In this document: piece by piece, positions 15,845 through 25,478 of the stretch | How positions within the stretch are numbered: the first letter of the stretch is position 1 | How the letters are laid out: each line of letters starts with the position of its first letter | NCBI RefSeq assembly: GCF_014646655.1 | Contig: NZ_BMNR01000002.1 | Span: 585,942-649,941, forward strand | Origin: Yeosuana aromativorans | Lineage (GTDB): Bacteria; Bacteroidota; Bacteroidia; Flavobacteriales; Flavobacteriaceae | Length of the DNA stretch: 64,000 nt | Reading direction: 5' to 3' | The notes under the pieces: generated by a model | Database searches by the model: none | What the model saw: the letters and a program-made list of their open reading frames with translations, nothing else | Told to the model about the DNA's origin: nothing | Made by a program: the position numbers and the translations under genes

Positions 15845-17562
15845 TAACCGTTTTCTTTCTTTAAAAGTTCTTCATGGGTGCCTTGTTCCACAATGTTACC
15901 GGAATCCATGACAATAATCTTATCGGCTTTTTTAATGGTTGCCAGTCTGTGGGCAATGATAATTGAGGTTCTTCCTTTGGTTATTTTGTCGGTTGCTGTT
16001 TGAATGAGTTGCTCAGAATACGCATCAACAGAGGATGTGGCTTCGTCCAATACCAAAATACTAGGATTGGTAACATAAGCCCTTAAAAACGAAATCAATT
16101 GGCGTTGGCCAGATGATAACATCACACCTCTCTCTTTAACATTGTAATAATAACCTCCTGGTAAACTTGAAATAAAATCATGTATTCCAATATCTTTGGC
16201 CGCTTGTATTACTTCAGCTTCTGTTACTGCTGGATTATCAAGTGTAATATTATTCATAATGGTATCAGCAAATAAAAAGACATCCTGTAAAACCACAGCT
16301 ATTTGCTGTCGTAACGATGCCAAGGTGACATTTTTTATATCAATGCCATCAACCTCGATAACTCCATCCTTAATTTCATAAAACCGATTCAATAAATTGA
16401 TAATGGTAGACTTTCCAGCACCGGTTGCTCCAACTATTGCAACCGTCTCACCTGCTTTCACATCAAATGAAATTCCATTTAAAACAACTTCATCCTCAAT
16501 GTAACTAAAATACACATCCTTAAAGCTTATATCCCCTTTAAAGGATTCTGCCACAAAGGTTCCTTTATCATCAATGTGAGAGGTGGTTTCCAATACTTTA
16601 AACACCCTATTGGCGGCTACCATACCCATCTGTAAGGTGTTAAAATTGTCAGCAATTTGACGTAATGGCCTGAACAACATAGGGATAAACATTACAAATG
16701 CCGTTAAGTCACCTTCTGTGGTCGTTCCTTGAAGCACCACGTTCAAGCCGCCATACCAAGCTACCAAGCCTATGGTTATTGATGTTGATAACTCTGCAAT
16801 TGGAAAAAATATGGAGTTATACCAAACTGTCTTTAGCCAACCTTTTTTATGGCGTTCATTAATTTCCTGAAACTTTCTATATTCGGTATCTTCCCTAGTA
16901 AATAATTGCAGAATCTTCATTCCGGTGATACGCTCTTGCACAAAGGAGTTTAAGTTTGAAACCTCAGTACGCACTTCTTCAAACGCTTTTTTCATATACT
17001 TTTGAAAAATTCGTGTGGCAATCAAGACCAACGGAAGCATGACAAAGACAATCAAACTTAATTTCCAGTTCATGAAAAGCATAAATATGGACACCACAAT
17101 CATGGTCAATAAATCCCTGAAAATGGTAAATAAGCCCTGTCCAAAAATATCGGCAATTCGTTCCATATCGGTTACTGCCCGTGTTATTAAAACACCAACC
17201 GAGGAATTATCGTAGTACTTCATTTTAAAGCTGAGCAAATGATTAAATAATTTAACCCGAACATCTTTAACCACATTTTGTCCCAACCAACCGGCATAAT
17301 ATATGAATGATAACTGACCAATGACTTCCATGAGCAACATGGCGCCCATAATCAACACATACGGTAAAAAGCCTTCCAGGTTTTTATTTGCTAAATTCGT
17401 ATCAATTGCCAACTGCAATATTTTGGGTCGTATTGCTCCAAAAAGAGCAATTAAAATAACAGCACCAAGCACCCCAACAAAGACTAATTTATAGGGTTTG
17501 ATATAAATTAAAAGCCGTTTGAATAGGTTAATATCAAAAACTTGTTCTTTCTTTTTCTCCAT
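15796..17562 (-). CDS. ABC exporter, fused membrane and ATPase domains (MsbA-like)
   Basis: 588 residues. Residues 1-325 are a type-I exporter membrane domain with six helices; residues 340-575 are the ATPase: Walker A GATGAGKSTI, Q loop VLQDVFLF, signature LSSGQRQLISF, Walker B ILVLDEATSSVD, H loop IIIAHRLAT. Of the MsbA/MDR half-transporter type, likely acting as a homodimer exporting lipid or drug. The ATG follows the truA stop directly (17562/17563), so the two are in one transcript. Substrate cannot be assigned. Confidence 0.9.
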   Translation of the reverse strand: MEKKKEQVFDINLFKRLLIYIKPYKLVFVGVLGAVILIALFGAIRPKILQLAIDTNLANKNLEGFLPYVLIMGAMLLMEVIGQLSFIYYAGWLGQNVVKDVRVKLFNHLLSFKMKYYDNSSVGVLITRAVTDMERIADIFGQGLFTIFRDLLTMIVVSIFMLFMNWKLSLIVFVMLPLVLIATRIFQKYMKKAFEEVRTEVSNLNSFVQERITGMKILQLFTREDTEYRKFQEINERHKKGWLKTVWYNSIFFPIAELSTSITIGLVAWYGGLNVVLQGTTTEGDLTAFVMFIPMLFRPLRQIADNFNTLQMGMVAANRVFKVLETTSHIDDKGTFVAESFKGDISFKDVYFSYIEDEVVLNGISFDVKAGETVAIVGATGAGKSTIINLLNRFYEIKDGVIEVDGIDIKNVTLASLRQQIAVVLQDVFLFADTIMNNITLDNPAVTEAEVIQAAKDIGIHDFISSLPGGYYYNVKERGVMLSSGQRQLISFLRAYVTNPSILVLDEATSSVDAYSEQLIQTATDKITKGRTSIIIAHRLATIKKADKIIVMDSGNIVEQGTHEELLKKENGYYRNLYEVQFLKEEVA

Positions 17563-18306
17563 TTAAAATACGATCTCTTTTGAATAGTCAACTTTTGTTA
17601 AATATAAGGCATGGGCCGGCACAGAATATCCAGCTTCACTCCTGTTTTTTGATTGTATTATAGCGTGCAAATCAATCACCTCAATTTTTCCAACGCCAAT
17701 ATTGACCATGGTTCCCACAATAGCCCGTACCATATTACGCAAAAACCTATCGGCCTTGATCACAAAATGAAGCTCATCATTTTTAATTGTCCACGCTGCT
17801 TCCATGATTTTGCAATGATACGTTTTTACATCGGTATTTGTTTTTGAAAAGCATTGAAAATCTTGATACTGAAATAGTACTTTTGCGGCCTCGTTCATAC
17901 GGTCAATATCAAGGTGTTTTGTAAAATAGTATGCATGATCAAAGTTAAACGCATTTTTTGAAGTGGCTATTCTATATAAATATGTTCTGCTTGTGGCATC
18001 AAAACGTGCATGAGCGTCTGGCTTAACCTTAAGAATAGAATGAATGGCAATATCATTTGGCAAAAAAGAATTCAACTTAAAAACCAAATCGCTTTCCTCA
18101 AAGGACATATCACTGTCAAAATGGGCAAACATTTGCATGGCATGAACGCCTGTATCGGTTCTTCCGGCCCCAACAATAGGCGTATCTTCCTTTAAAATCA
18201 ACGAAAGCCCTTTTTCTATAACTTCTTGTACAGAAATAGCCTTGGGCTGGTTTTGCCAACCGTGGTACGCTTTTCCGTTATAAGAAAGTTCAATAAAATA
18301 CCTCAA
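17563..18306 (-). CDS. truA: tRNA pseudouridine synthase A
   Basis: 247 residues with the catalytic aspartate D51 in GAGRTDTGVHAMQ and the TruA motifs YNGKAYHGWQ, NDIAIHS and FLRNMVRAIVG. Converts uridines 38-40 in the tRNA anticodon arm to pseudouridine. A TATCTTTG -7 box (minus strand, 18341-18334) lies 28 nt before the start. Followed without gap by the ABC exporter gene. Confidence 0.95.
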   Translation of the reverse strand: MRYFIELSYNGKAYHGWQNQPKAISVQEVIEKGLSLILKEDTPIVGAGRTDTGVHAMQMFAHFDSDMSFEESDLVFKLNSFLPNDIAIHSILKVKPDAHARFDATSRTYLYRIATSKNAFNFDHAYYFTKHLDIDRMNEAAKVLFQYQDFQCFSKTNTDVKTYHCKIMEAAWTIKNDELHFVIKADRFLRNMVRAIVGTMVNIGVGKIEVIDLHAIIQSKNRSEAGYSVPAHALYLTKVDYSKEIVF

Positions 18307-18381
18307 TCTATTTTGATACTTTTGTTAAAACAACAAAGATAAATAGATTTACGAGTTTAGATTTACCATTAACATTTTATA

Positions 18382-18879
18382 ATGATAAAAATACTGTTGC
18401 TTTCTGATACCCACAGCTATATTGATGATGATATATTGAAATATGTTAAAGACGCCGATGAAGTTTGGCATGCTGGCGATATTGGTGATATTGCAGTCAC
18501 CGATGCCATTAAACAGCTTAAACCGCTTCGGGCTGTTTACGGCAATATAGACAATACAACCATTCGCTCTGAGTTTCCTGAACATAATAGATTTATGTGC
18601 GAAGCTGTTGATGTGTGGATGACCCATATTGGGGGTTACCCCAAAGCGTATGACATGCGGGTTAAGCAAACCATTAAAACCAATCCACCTAAACTATTTA
18701 TCTGTGGACATTCCCATATCTTAAAGGTTATGCCCGACAAACAATTGGGGCTCCTGCACATGAATCCCGGTGCAGCAGGTAAACATGGATTCCACAAAGT
18801 AAGAACCATGCTGCGCTTTACCATTGATGGTGCTAAAATTGATAATTTAGAAGTGATAGAATTTAGCAAACGGTATTAA
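18382..18879 (+). CDS. YfcE-family metallophosphoesterase
   Basis: 165 residues. Metal-binding motifs: LLSDTHSYID (D8, H10), HAGDIGD, YGNIDN, and ICGHSHI in the C-terminal half, with HMNPGA at the end. This set defines the small YfcE/MJ0936 phosphodiesterase group. Physiological substrate unknown. Transcribed divergently from truA, and ended by a strong hairpin 2 nt after the stop. Nearest conserved partner is not obvious. Confidence 0.92.
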   Translation: MIKILLLSDTHSYIDDDILKYVKDADEVWHAGDIGDIAVTDAIKQLKPLRAVYGNIDNTTIRSEFPEHNRFMCEAVDVWMTHIGGYPKAYDMRVKQTIKTNPPKLFICGHSHILKVMPDKQLGLLHMNPGAAGKHGFHKVRTMLRFTIDGAKIDNLEVIEFSKRY

Positions 18880-18880
18880 A

Positions 18881-18909
18881 AAAACCCAAAGCTTTCACTT
18901 TGGGTTTTT
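18881..18909. terminator. Bidirectional terminator
   Basis: Perfect 11-bp stem (18881-18891/18898-18908) with A-run before and T-run after, between the convergent phosphoesterase and DUF4293 genes. Confidence 0.9.
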
Positions 18910-18938
18910 AACGCACTAATACTACTAAGATGTTAGGT

Positions 18939-19349
18939 TTATCGCAATCGATCTACAGATTTTACAAGATCTTCATCCTTTTTAATGGCTTTATTGGCCA
19001 AGACCAATAACACGATAGAAATAATAGGAAGAAACATCCCAATACCTTTCTCAGAAACAACAGTTTCTCCAGATACATTTAGAGATTGATACACAAAAAA
19101 TCCTAGTAAAAAAAAGTTTAATATGATGTTAAGTCGCCCCAACATAAACTGGAGCTTCCTGTTTTTATACATGAAAATTGAAATTAAAGACAACGCCGCT
19201 GAACCTAAAAACAAACCTAAGTAGAGTGGATTATCATTAGCAAACACAACTATACCTTCTTTTGTTTCCCACAAATCAAACAAATATATAAGGCCTGCAG
19301 AAACACCTGCTGCCAAAATAAGATAAACTGTTTGTATGCGCTGTAACAT
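18939..19349 (-). CDS. DUF4293 membrane protein
   Basis: 136 residues with four hydrophobic helices and the conserved start MLQRIQTVYLILA of the DUF4293 family, seen in Bacteroidota next to rho. The C-terminus is charged (KKDEDLVKSVDRLR), which gives the end of the protein a cytoplasmic tail. Function is unknown. Transcribed divergently from rho. The conserved pairing with rho is established gene order in this phylum as far as I recall. Confidence 0.85.
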   Translation of the reverse strand: MLQRIQTVYLILAAGVSAGLIYLFDLWETKEGIVVFANDNPLYLGLFLGSAALSLISIFMYKNRKLQFMLGRLNIILNFFLLGFFVYQSLNVSGETVVSEKGIGMFLPIISIVLLVLANKAIKKDEDLVKSVDRLR

Positions 19350-19442
19350 TTACTTTTTAAAATATAGATGGCAAAAATAATAGTTTCTTTTATAAATTTC
19401 ACTTAAAAAATTAAAATAAAGTTGTATTATTGCATTATAATT

Positions 19443-19498
19443 CTCAACAGCCACTACGGTAGGTTGTTAATTCTTCAGATTAAAAATCTATTTTTTTT
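19443..19498 (+). promoter_or_regulatory. Possible structured leader of rho
   Basis: Upstream of rho the sequence can form a stem CAACAGCC/GGTTGTT (one G-U pair) at about 19444-19467 and then a short stem AGATT/AATCT (19477-19481/19485-19489) followed by A and eight T. The second resembles a weak attenuator. Rho is autoregulated in other bacteria, so a leader control is conceivable, but the stem is only 5 bp. Confidence 0.3.
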
Positions 19499-19548
19499 CA
19501 GAACCAAACAAACTTATATTCAAATTATATCATTTAAGTAAACATCAA

Positions 19549-21219
19549 ATGTTTGAAATTTCTCAGTTAAACGAAAAGAAACTCTCTGACTTACAGGAGA
19601 TTGCTAAAAAATTGAACGTATCTAAGTATCGTTCATTAAAAAAATCAGATCTAGTTTACCAAATTTTAGATCACCAAGCAGCAAACCCAAAAGCTGTGGA
19701 AGAAGTCATTAAGCCTTCAGAAACTGCAACAGATAATAAGCCCAGCACGCAACGTGCAAAAAAACCTAGAGCCCGCATTCAAAAGCCTGCCAATAAAGCA
19801 CCTCATAAAAAAGAGGAAGCTCCAACGGAAGATAAAGCTCCCGAAAGACAGAACAAACCTGAAAAACAGAGTAAACCTGTTGCTCCTGTTGAAAATAAAA
19901 CAACCGAAAAACCAAGTTCTGATTCTTCAAACAAACCTACCCAGGACAATAAATCCAAGGACAATCAGAAACCTCATCCAAAAAGAGATCACAACCAAAA
20001 TAAAAATCAAAACAAAAACCAAAATAACGGAAACTCAAATAGTGGGAACTCCAATAACGGCAATAAGGATAGTAGAAACCGTTATCGTGAGCCTGATTTT
20101 GAATTTGATGCCATTATTGAAAGTGAAGGTGTTCTGGACATCATGCAAGATGGTTATGGATTTTTAAGGTCGTCTGATTACAACTACTTATCGTCACCCG
20201 ATGATATTTATGTGTCACAATCGCAAATTAGATTATTTGGATTGAAAAAAGGTGATACTGTTCTTGGTCATGTAAGACCACCTAAAGAAGGCGAAAAGTA
20301 TTTCCCACTGATTAAGGTCATTAAAATCAATGGCCAAAACCCTGACGTGGTGAGAGACCGTGTGTCTTTTGAACATTTAACACCATTATTTCCAAAGGAA
20401 AAGTTTGATATAGCTGAAAAGCAAAGTACCATATCAACCAGGATTATGGATTTGTTTTCTCCTATAGGAAAAGGACAACGTGGTATGATTGTATCGCAGC
20501 CAAAAACTGGTAAAACCATGTTGCTTAAAGATGTGGCCAACGCCATTGCTGCGAATCACCCTGAGGTTTACTTAATGATTTTATTGATTGATGAACGTCC
20601 TGAAGAGGTAACCGATATGCAACGTAATGTACGTGGTGAGGTTATTTCATCAACCTTTGATAAAGAAGCCCATGAACACGTAAAAATTGCCGACATTGTT
20701 CTTGAAAAAGCGAAACGTTTGGTAGAATGCGGACATGATGTGGTTATTTTATTGGATTCCATTACCCGTTTGGCAAGAGCTTACAATACGGTACAGCCTG
20801 CCTCTGGTAAAATATTAAGTGGTGGTGTTGATGCCAATGCATTACACAAACCAAAGCGTTTCTTTGGTGCTGCGAGAAATATTGAAAATGGTGGCTCTTT
20901 AACCATTATTGCTACTGCCTTAACAGAAACCGGTTCTAAAATGGACGAAGTGATCTTTGAGGAATTTAAAGGAACGGGTAATATGGAATTGCAATTGGAT
21001 AGAAAAATATCCAATCGTAGAATTTTCCCTGCTATTGACCTGACTTCATCCAGTACACGTCGTGATGACTTATTGTTGGATGAAAACACCATACAACGTA
21101 TGTGGGTGATGCGTAAATATTTAGCGGACATGAACCCTGTGGAAGCTATGGAATTTATCAATGACCGCTTTAAACAGACTAGAAATAATGAAGAGTTTTT
21201 AATATCCATGAACGGATAA
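19549..21219 (+). CDS. rho: Transcription termination factor Rho with long N-terminal insertion
   Basis: 556 residues, longer than the about 420 of E. coli Rho. Residues 1-45 are the Rho N-terminal helix bundle ([19 protein letters not shown]). Residues about 50-180 are a low-complexity, Lys/Pro/Asn-rich insertion ending in [15 protein letters not shown]. The cold-shock RNA-binding domain (about 185-265) and the RecA-like hexamer ATPase follow, with P-loop [21 protein letters not shown] and [16 protein letters not shown]. Terminates transcription by translocating along RNA. Long N-terminal insertions are usual in Bacteroidota Rho. A strong terminator follows. Confidence 0.96.
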   Translation: MFEISQLNEKKLSDLQEIAKKLNVSKYRSLKKSDLVYQILDHQAANPKAVEEVIKPSETATDNKPSTQRAKKPRARIQKPANKAPHKKEEAPTEDKAPERQNKPEKQSKPVAPVENKTTEKPSSDSSNKPTQDNKSKDNQKPHPKRDHNQNKNQNKNQNNGNSNSGNSNNGNKDSRNRYREPDFEFDAIIESEGVLDIMQDGYGFLRSSDYNYLSSPDDIYVSQSQIRLFGLKKGDTVLGHVRPPKEGEKYFPLIKVIKINGQNPDVVRDRVSFEHLTPLFPKEKFDIAEKQSTISTRIMDLFSPIGKGQRGMIVSQPKTGKTMLLKDVANAIAANHPEVYLMILLIDERPEEVTDMQRNVRGEVISSTFDKEAHEHVKIADIVLEKAKRLVECGHDVVILLDSITRLARAYNTVQPASGKILSGGVDANALHKPKRFFGAARNIENGGSLTIIATALTETGSKMDEVIFEEFKGTGNMELQLDRKISNRRIFPAIDLTSSSTRRDDLLLDENTIQRMWVMRKYLADMNPVEAMEFINDRFKQTRNNEEFLISMNG

Positions 21220-21242
21220 AAAACCTCAACCATCATATTGCT

Positions 21243-21275
21243 AAAAGCCTTAAAATTAAATTTTAAGGCTTTTTT
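21243..21275 (+). terminator. Terminator of rho
   Basis: Long hairpin, arms 21243-21257 and 21259-21273 (GCCTTAAAAT stem), followed by T-run. Confidence 0.88.
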
Positions 21276-21376
21276 CGTGTTAAACTTGTAAGTAATTATT
21301 TATTATATTTGAGATAAGTATAATGGGGATAAACACAATATATTTGTTAATCTATGTTCTACGTCATTTGAAAAAC

Positions 21377-22120
21377 ATGAAAAAACATTCACTCTTATTT
21401 TTAATATTAATAATAATTCCAAAATTGATTATGGCACAAGATTATCTAACGACCGATATCTTATCGAGAGTTTTCCATATGAAATATAAGACCCAAACTG
21501 GAACAACTTTTTTGGTAGCAAAGGACTCTGTTAACTACTTCGTGACTGCGAAACATGTTTTACAAAATCCAAAATATGGAGAAAAATTAACCGTTGAAAT
21601 ATATCAAGATAGTTTATGGAAAACATTAACAGGCAATGTCTATTTTGACAAAACTAATGATGTTGATGTTGCACTGATAATGCCAGAAGGATTTGGTTTC
21701 GTACAATCAGGAATAAGCTTAAAAAATATTCAAACAATAATTGGAGACGAAGGTTATTTTCTCGGATTTCCATATGGCTTAAGTTCATTGGATAAGGGTA
21801 AAATTAATGCTGGATTCCCATTTCCACTAGTTAAAAAAGCTGTGTTTTCTGGAACAACAACTAATAATGATGTTCAAACTATATTCTTAGATGGACATAA
21901 TAATCCCGGTTTTTCTGGAGGACCAGTACTTTTTAAAGATAGAATGAAAAATGGTGATAACAAATTCCATTTAGTTGGGATTGTTTCAGCATACCTTAAT
22001 CAACAAAATGATTTGATAACACCATTCGGTAAATTAAAATACAAAGAGAATTCAGGAATTATAATCGCTATTGGCAAGGAACAAATCGATACAATTATTG
22101 AAAATATAAAAACGCCGTAG
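21377..22120 (+). CDS. Secreted trypsin-like serine protease
   Basis: 247 residues from the ATG at 21377, chosen over an upstream in-frame ATG (21323) because it gives a clean signal peptide (MKKHSLLFLILIIIPKL ending MAQ). Catalytic triad candidates: His in TAKHVL, Asp in NDVDVALIM, Ser in GHNNPGFSGGPVLF. This is the trypsin-like peptidase 2 arrangement, without a PDZ domain. Probably periplasmic or outer-membrane associated. It is a single gene between rho and rpsT, and its GC-poor, simple codon usage looks somewhat different from its neighbours, so it may be an accessory gene. Target unknown. Confidence 0.78.
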   Translation: MKKHSLLFLILIIIPKLIMAQDYLTTDILSRVFHMKYKTQTGTTFLVAKDSVNYFVTAKHVLQNPKYGEKLTVEIYQDSLWKTLTGNVYFDKTNDVDVALIMPEGFGFVQSGISLKNIQTIIGDEGYFLGFPYGLSSLDKGKINAGFPFPLVKKAVFSGTTTNNDVQTIFLDGHNNPGFSGGPVLFKDRMKNGDNKFHLVGIVSAYLNQQNDLITPFGKLKYKENSGIIIAIGKEQIDTIIENIKTP

Positions 22121-22235
22121 AACACCATATATAATTTATTGCTAGTTCTAGCTTACTTACGAAAATCCTACGATTTTTTTATATACAATAGAATTAAAAC
22201 TAACGGTTAATACGTGCTAAACAAATAACTTACAA

Positions 22236-22267
22236 TAAAAAAAGAGCCTCCCATAAAGAGAGGCTCT
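22236..22267 (-). terminator. Terminator of rpsT
   Basis: 8-bp stem AGAGCCTC/GAGGCTCT (22243-22250/22260-22267, 9-nt loop) with a T-run on the minus strand, 35 nt past the rpsT stop. Confidence 0.88.
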
Positions 22268-22301
22268 AAATTATTATTATATAACTTAAAAATGCTTTAT
22301 C

Positions 22302-22553
22302 TTATAAAGAAGCTACATGTTTAGCCAAACCAGATTTTAGGTTGGCTGCTTTGTTGGCATGAATGATGTTTTTCTTTGCCAATCTGTCCAACATAGACAC
22401 AACAGATGGAAACAAAGCCTCAGCTTCTTTTTTATCTGTTAACTCACGCAATTTCTTAACTGCATTACGAGTTGTTTTATGTTGATACCTGTTTACAACG
22501 CGTTTCGCTTCGCTGCTTCTAATTCTTTTTAACGCTGACTTGTGATTTGCCAT
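22302..22553 (-). CDS. rpsT: 30S ribosomal protein S20
   Basis: 83 residues, highly basic, with the S20 start [18 protein letters not shown] and helix [18 protein letters not shown]. Binds 16S rRNA early in small-subunit assembly. It follows tRNA-Glu by 23 nt on the same strand and probably shares its promoter. Usual length for the family. Confidence 0.97.
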   Translation of the reverse strand: MANHKSALKRIRSSEAKRVVNRYQHKTTRNAVKKLRELTDKKEAEALFPSVVSMLDRLAKKNIIHANKAANLKSGLAKHVASL

Positions 22554-22576
22554 TATTCCTTTTATTATTAAAATTG

Positions 22577-22648
22577 TAGCCCGTAGGGGAATCGAACCCC
22601 TCTTACCAGGATGAAAACCTGGCGTCCTAGCCGATAGACGAACGGGCC
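22577..22648 (-). tRNA. tRNA-Glu (anticodon TTC)
   Basis: On the minus strand: acceptor GGCCCGT/ACGGGCT (one G-U pair), anticodon stem CCAGG/CCTGG with loop TTTTCAT giving TTC, T arm AGGGGTTCGATTCCCCT. CCA not encoded. Transcribed ahead of rpsT. Confidence 0.95.
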
Positions 22649-22735
22649 ATTTGTTATAACACCGTAAATTTGATTTTAAAAAAAAAATAAACTTACACCG
22701 TTTTCAAATAACTCTCAATGTTTCCATTGCGGATG

Positions 22736-22765
22736 CAAAAATACAACTATTTTTAAATGTCGCAA
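22736..22765 (-). promoter_or_regulatory. Promoter of tRNA-Glu and rpsT
   Basis: Minus strand TTGC (22765-22762) with 18 nt spacing to TATTTTTG (22743-22736). A good Bacteroidota pattern. About 88 nt before the tRNA, so a short leader is removed from the tRNA. Confidence 0.65.
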
Positions 22766-22797
22766 TAGCTGGATAATATTTTTTTAAAAAAAATAAT

Positions 22798-24276
22798 TTA
22801 ATAGGCTTTTGCGAATAAAACCCTGCCTTTTGAAGGCTTTCCAGTGAATACACAAACACCTTCTTCTGGCTTGTTATCCAGAGGAATACAACGAATGGTC
22901 GCTTTTGTTAGCTCTTTTATTTTAGCTTCTGTCTCATTGGTACCATCCCAATGCGCTGAAATAAATCCGCCTTTGGTCTCCAAAACAGTCTTAAATTCAT
23001 CAAAAGTATCTACCTCTGTAATGTGTGACGCTCTATAATCGAATGCTCTTTTAAATAAGTTCTCCTGAATTGCATCCAATAAACTTTTAACTGTTTCAGA
23101 CACCTTATCAAGAGCAACAATTTCTTTGGTTAATGTATCACGTCTGGCAATTTCAACCGTTCCATTTTCTAAATCCTTAGGACCTATGGCCAAACGCAAT
23201 GGCACACCTTGCAGTTCATGTTGTGCAAATTTGGCTCCTGGCCGTTGTGTATCCCTATCATCATATTTTACGGAAATTCCTTTAGCCCTTAAATCGGCCT
23301 GAATACCATTTGCTACCTTTGAAATGGCGTTCAAATCGTCCTCATTTTTATAAATTGGAACAATAACCACTTGATAAGGCGCTAAAGTTGGCGGCAATAC
23401 CAGTCCATTATCGTCACTGTGGGTCATAATGAGCGCTCCCATCAAACGTGTGGAAACACCCCACGAGGTGGCCCAAACATAATCTTGTTTTCCTTCTTTA
23501 TTGGCGAATTTTACATCAAATGCCTTGGCGAAATTTTGACCAAGGAAATGGGATGTTCCTGCTTGTAGGGCTTTACCATCCTGCATCAATGCTTCAATAC
23601 AAAATGTTTCCTCGGCCCCTGCAAAACGCTCACTTTCGGTTTTCACACCTTGTATAACAGGCATAGCCATAAAGTTTTCCGCAAAAGTTGCATACACATT
23701 GTTCATGAGCTTTGCTTCCTTTAAGGCTTCTTCTTTGGTTTCGTGAGCTGTATGTCCCTCTTGCCACAAAAATTCAGCGGTACGCAAAAATAAGCGCGTA
23801 CGCATTTCCCAACGCACCACATTGGCCCATTGATTGATTAATATTGGAAGGTCTCTATAGGATTGAATCCAGTTTCTGTAGGTATTCCAAATAATAGCCT
23901 CTGAGGTAGGACGCACAACAAGCTCTTCTTCAAGTTTTGCCTCTGGATCAACACGTAATTTACCTGGTTTATCTGGGTCAGCTTGCAAACGATAATGTGT
24001 CACAACGGCACATTCCTTAGCAAAGCCTTCTGCATTTTTCTCTTCGGCTTCAAACAAGCTTTTTGGAACAAATAATGGGAAATAGGCATTTTGATGGCCC
24101 GTTTCTTTAAACATTCTATCTAATTCTGCCTGCATTTTTTCCCAAATTGCATAACCATACGGTTTGATTACCATACAGCCCCTAACCGCTGAGTTCTCAG
24201 CTAAATCGGCCTTTACCACAAGTTCATTATACCATTTTGAATAATCCTCTGTTCTAGTTGTAAGTTTTTTGCTCAT
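22798..24276 (-). CDS. proS: Prolyl-tRNA synthetase (type without editing insertion)
   Basis: 492 residues from the ATG at 24276 ([20 protein letters not shown]); an earlier in-frame ATG gives an A/T-rich, unlikely extension through the promoter. Class II motifs are present: motif 2 [20 protein letters not shown] and motif 3 region [15 protein letters not shown], with anticodon-binding domain at about 300-400 and the C-terminal zinc-like domain ending [11 protein letters not shown], which lacks most metal cysteines. This is the archaeal/eukaryotic-like ProS form usual in Bacteroidota. Charges tRNA-Pro. Confidence 0.95.
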   Translation of the reverse strand: MSKKLTTRTEDYSKWYNELVVKADLAENSAVRGCMVIKPYGYAIWEKMQAELDRMFKETGHQNAYFPLFVPKSLFEAEEKNAEGFAKECAVVTHYRLQADPDKPGKLRVDPEAKLEEELVVRPTSEAIIWNTYRNWIQSYRDLPILINQWANVVRWEMRTRLFLRTAEFLWQEGHTAHETKEEALKEAKLMNNVYATFAENFMAMPVIQGVKTESERFAGAEETFCIEALMQDGKALQAGTSHFLGQNFAKAFDVKFANKEGKQDYVWATSWGVSTRLMGALIMTHSDDNGLVLPPTLAPYQVVIVPIYKNEDDLNAISKVANGIQADLRAKGISVKYDDRDTQRPGAKFAQHELQGVPLRLAIGPKDLENGTVEIARRDTLTKEIVALDKVSETVKSLLDAIQENLFKRAFDYRASHITEVDTFDEFKTVLETKGGFISAHWDGTNETEAKIKELTKATIRCIPLDNKPEEGVCVFTGKPSKGRVLFAKAY

Positions 24277-24316
24277 ATGCTTGTTTTGGCATAAAAATTG
24301 TGAATATGTTAAATGT

Positions 24317-24347
24317 AAAAATAGTTCAGCAAAACTAACTATTTTTG
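24317..24347. promoter_or_regulatory. Mirror-image divergent promoters of proS and the Tyr/Ser-rich lipoprotein
   Basis: Perfect 10-bp inverted repeat AAAAATAGTT/AACTATTTTT (24317-24326/24337-24346). The right arm holds TATTTTTG (24340-24347) for the plus-strand gene; the left arm read on the minus strand gives TATTTTTA for proS. Same design as at 12539-12627. Confidence 0.5.
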
Positions 24348-24375
24348 TTATGTTCAACAATAAAATTATAGAGAT

Positions 24376-25437
24376 ATGCAATTAATTAACTACTTAAAAC
24401 GGAAAATACCATTTTTGGCAATTCTTGGATTGCTGTTTGGTTTGTCATCATGTGGTTCTTATCAATATGTTGGCGTAGATAATGATGGTATTTACAATTC
24501 ATCATATCCAGATAATAGTGACTATCAAGAAGCTGTTGTTGACGCTGAAAACAACTCCAAATCAAATAATTATTACAAAAATTATTTTAGGGAAAAATCC
24601 TTAGAATATGACAATATAGCAAACGGCGAAGTGTTTACTGATATAGATTCATATGAAGGAAATAATGTGGTAAACGACAGCATTGACAACAATTACCAAG
24701 GTTATGGTGGTTGGGGACAAAATAACAGTTCCGTAAGCATTAATGTGTACCCAAGCTATGGCTATTATAACTATTGGTGGAACAGGCCTTATTACGATTA
24801 TTGGGGATATGGCTGGAATTCTTGGGGTTACTACGATTGGTACAGACCGTATTATTACGGCGGTTATTACAATAGTTGGGCTTATTACAATCCATACAGC
24901 TATTACTATTATGGAAATCCGTATTACTATGGTGGCTACTATGGCTATTATGGCAATCATGTGTACAGCAGAAGAGGACTTTCATACAGTGCGACCAGAC
25001 GAGGCAGTTTATCATCAAATTATAGTTCAAGCTCAACTAGAAGCAGCTATGCAAATTCTTCGGCATATAATACATCCAGAAGAAGCACTACCAATTCTAC
25101 CTCTGTAAACAGATACAGCAGCAATGACCCTAGGGTGTATTCCAATACCCAAAGACGGACAAGCAGTGGAACGTCACCTGTTCTAAGACGATCAAGTAGT
25201 GTTTCATCGCCTGCATCCAATTCAACAAGCCGAACATCATCAGTTAGAAGAAGTTACAGTAATTCGTCTTCAAACAATAGCACTTACACGCCTAGAAGAA
25301 GTTCTACTTCTAGTTCGCCAAGTTACAATTCAAGCAGGAGCAGTTCTAGCAGTCCAAGCTATTCCAGATCATCCTCAAGTAGCAGTAGCTCTGGAAGTCG
25401 ATCAAGTTCCAGTTCATCAGGCAGAAGAGGGCGCTAA
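24376..25437 (+). CDS. Low-complexity Tyr/Trp/Gly- and Ser/Arg-rich lipoprotein
   Basis: 353 residues. Signal peptide with lipobox LLFGLSSC (Cys about 26). Residues about 110-205 are dominated by Tyr, Trp, Gly and Asn ([20 protein letters not shown]), and residues about 210-353 by Ser and Arg with Asn and Thr, ending SSSSGRRGR. No catalytic domain visible. Such aromatic/glycine blocks suggest a self-associating surface or cell-wall-like protein, while the Ser-rich tail may be a modification substrate. Sits between proS and the FadL porin, and is probably exported to the outer membrane. Function unknown. Confidence 0.75.
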   Translation: MQLINYLKRKIPFLAILGLLFGLSSCGSYQYVGVDNDGIYNSSYPDNSDYQEAVVDAENNSKSNNYYKNYFREKSLEYDNIANGEVFTDIDSYEGNNVVNDSIDNNYQGYGGWGQNNSSVSINVYPSYGYYNYWWNRPYYDYWGYGWNSWGYYDWYRPYYYGGYYNSWAYYNPYSYYYYGNPYYYGGYYGYYGNHVYSRRGLSYSATRRGSLSSNYSSSSTRSSYANSSAYNTSRRSTTNSTSVNRYSSNDPRVYSNTQRRTSSGTSPVLRRSSSVSSPASNSTSRTSSVRRSYSNSSSNNSTYTPRRSSTSSSPSYNSSRSSSSSPSYSRSSSSSSSSGSRSSSSSSGRRGR

Positions 25438-25478
25438 AACAACATATAAAGAATCAAAAAAAAGAAAAGAAAAAGCAT

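Noticed and set aside
19750-20170. Separate gene in the low-complexity part of rho
   Set aside because: The alternate frame is open only because of the Lys/Asn/Gln-rich coding; it has no start context and lies wholly inside rho.
24277-24381. N-terminal extension of ProS
   Set aside because: The extra 35 residues run through the promoter region and do not resemble the family; MSKK at 24276 is the start.
24650-25430. CRISPR-like or tandem DNA repeat, and long antisense frames
   Set aside because: The repeats come from biased amino-acid composition (Tyr/Gly and Ser/Arg codons) and have no constant spacer length; the antisense frames are by-products of that bias.
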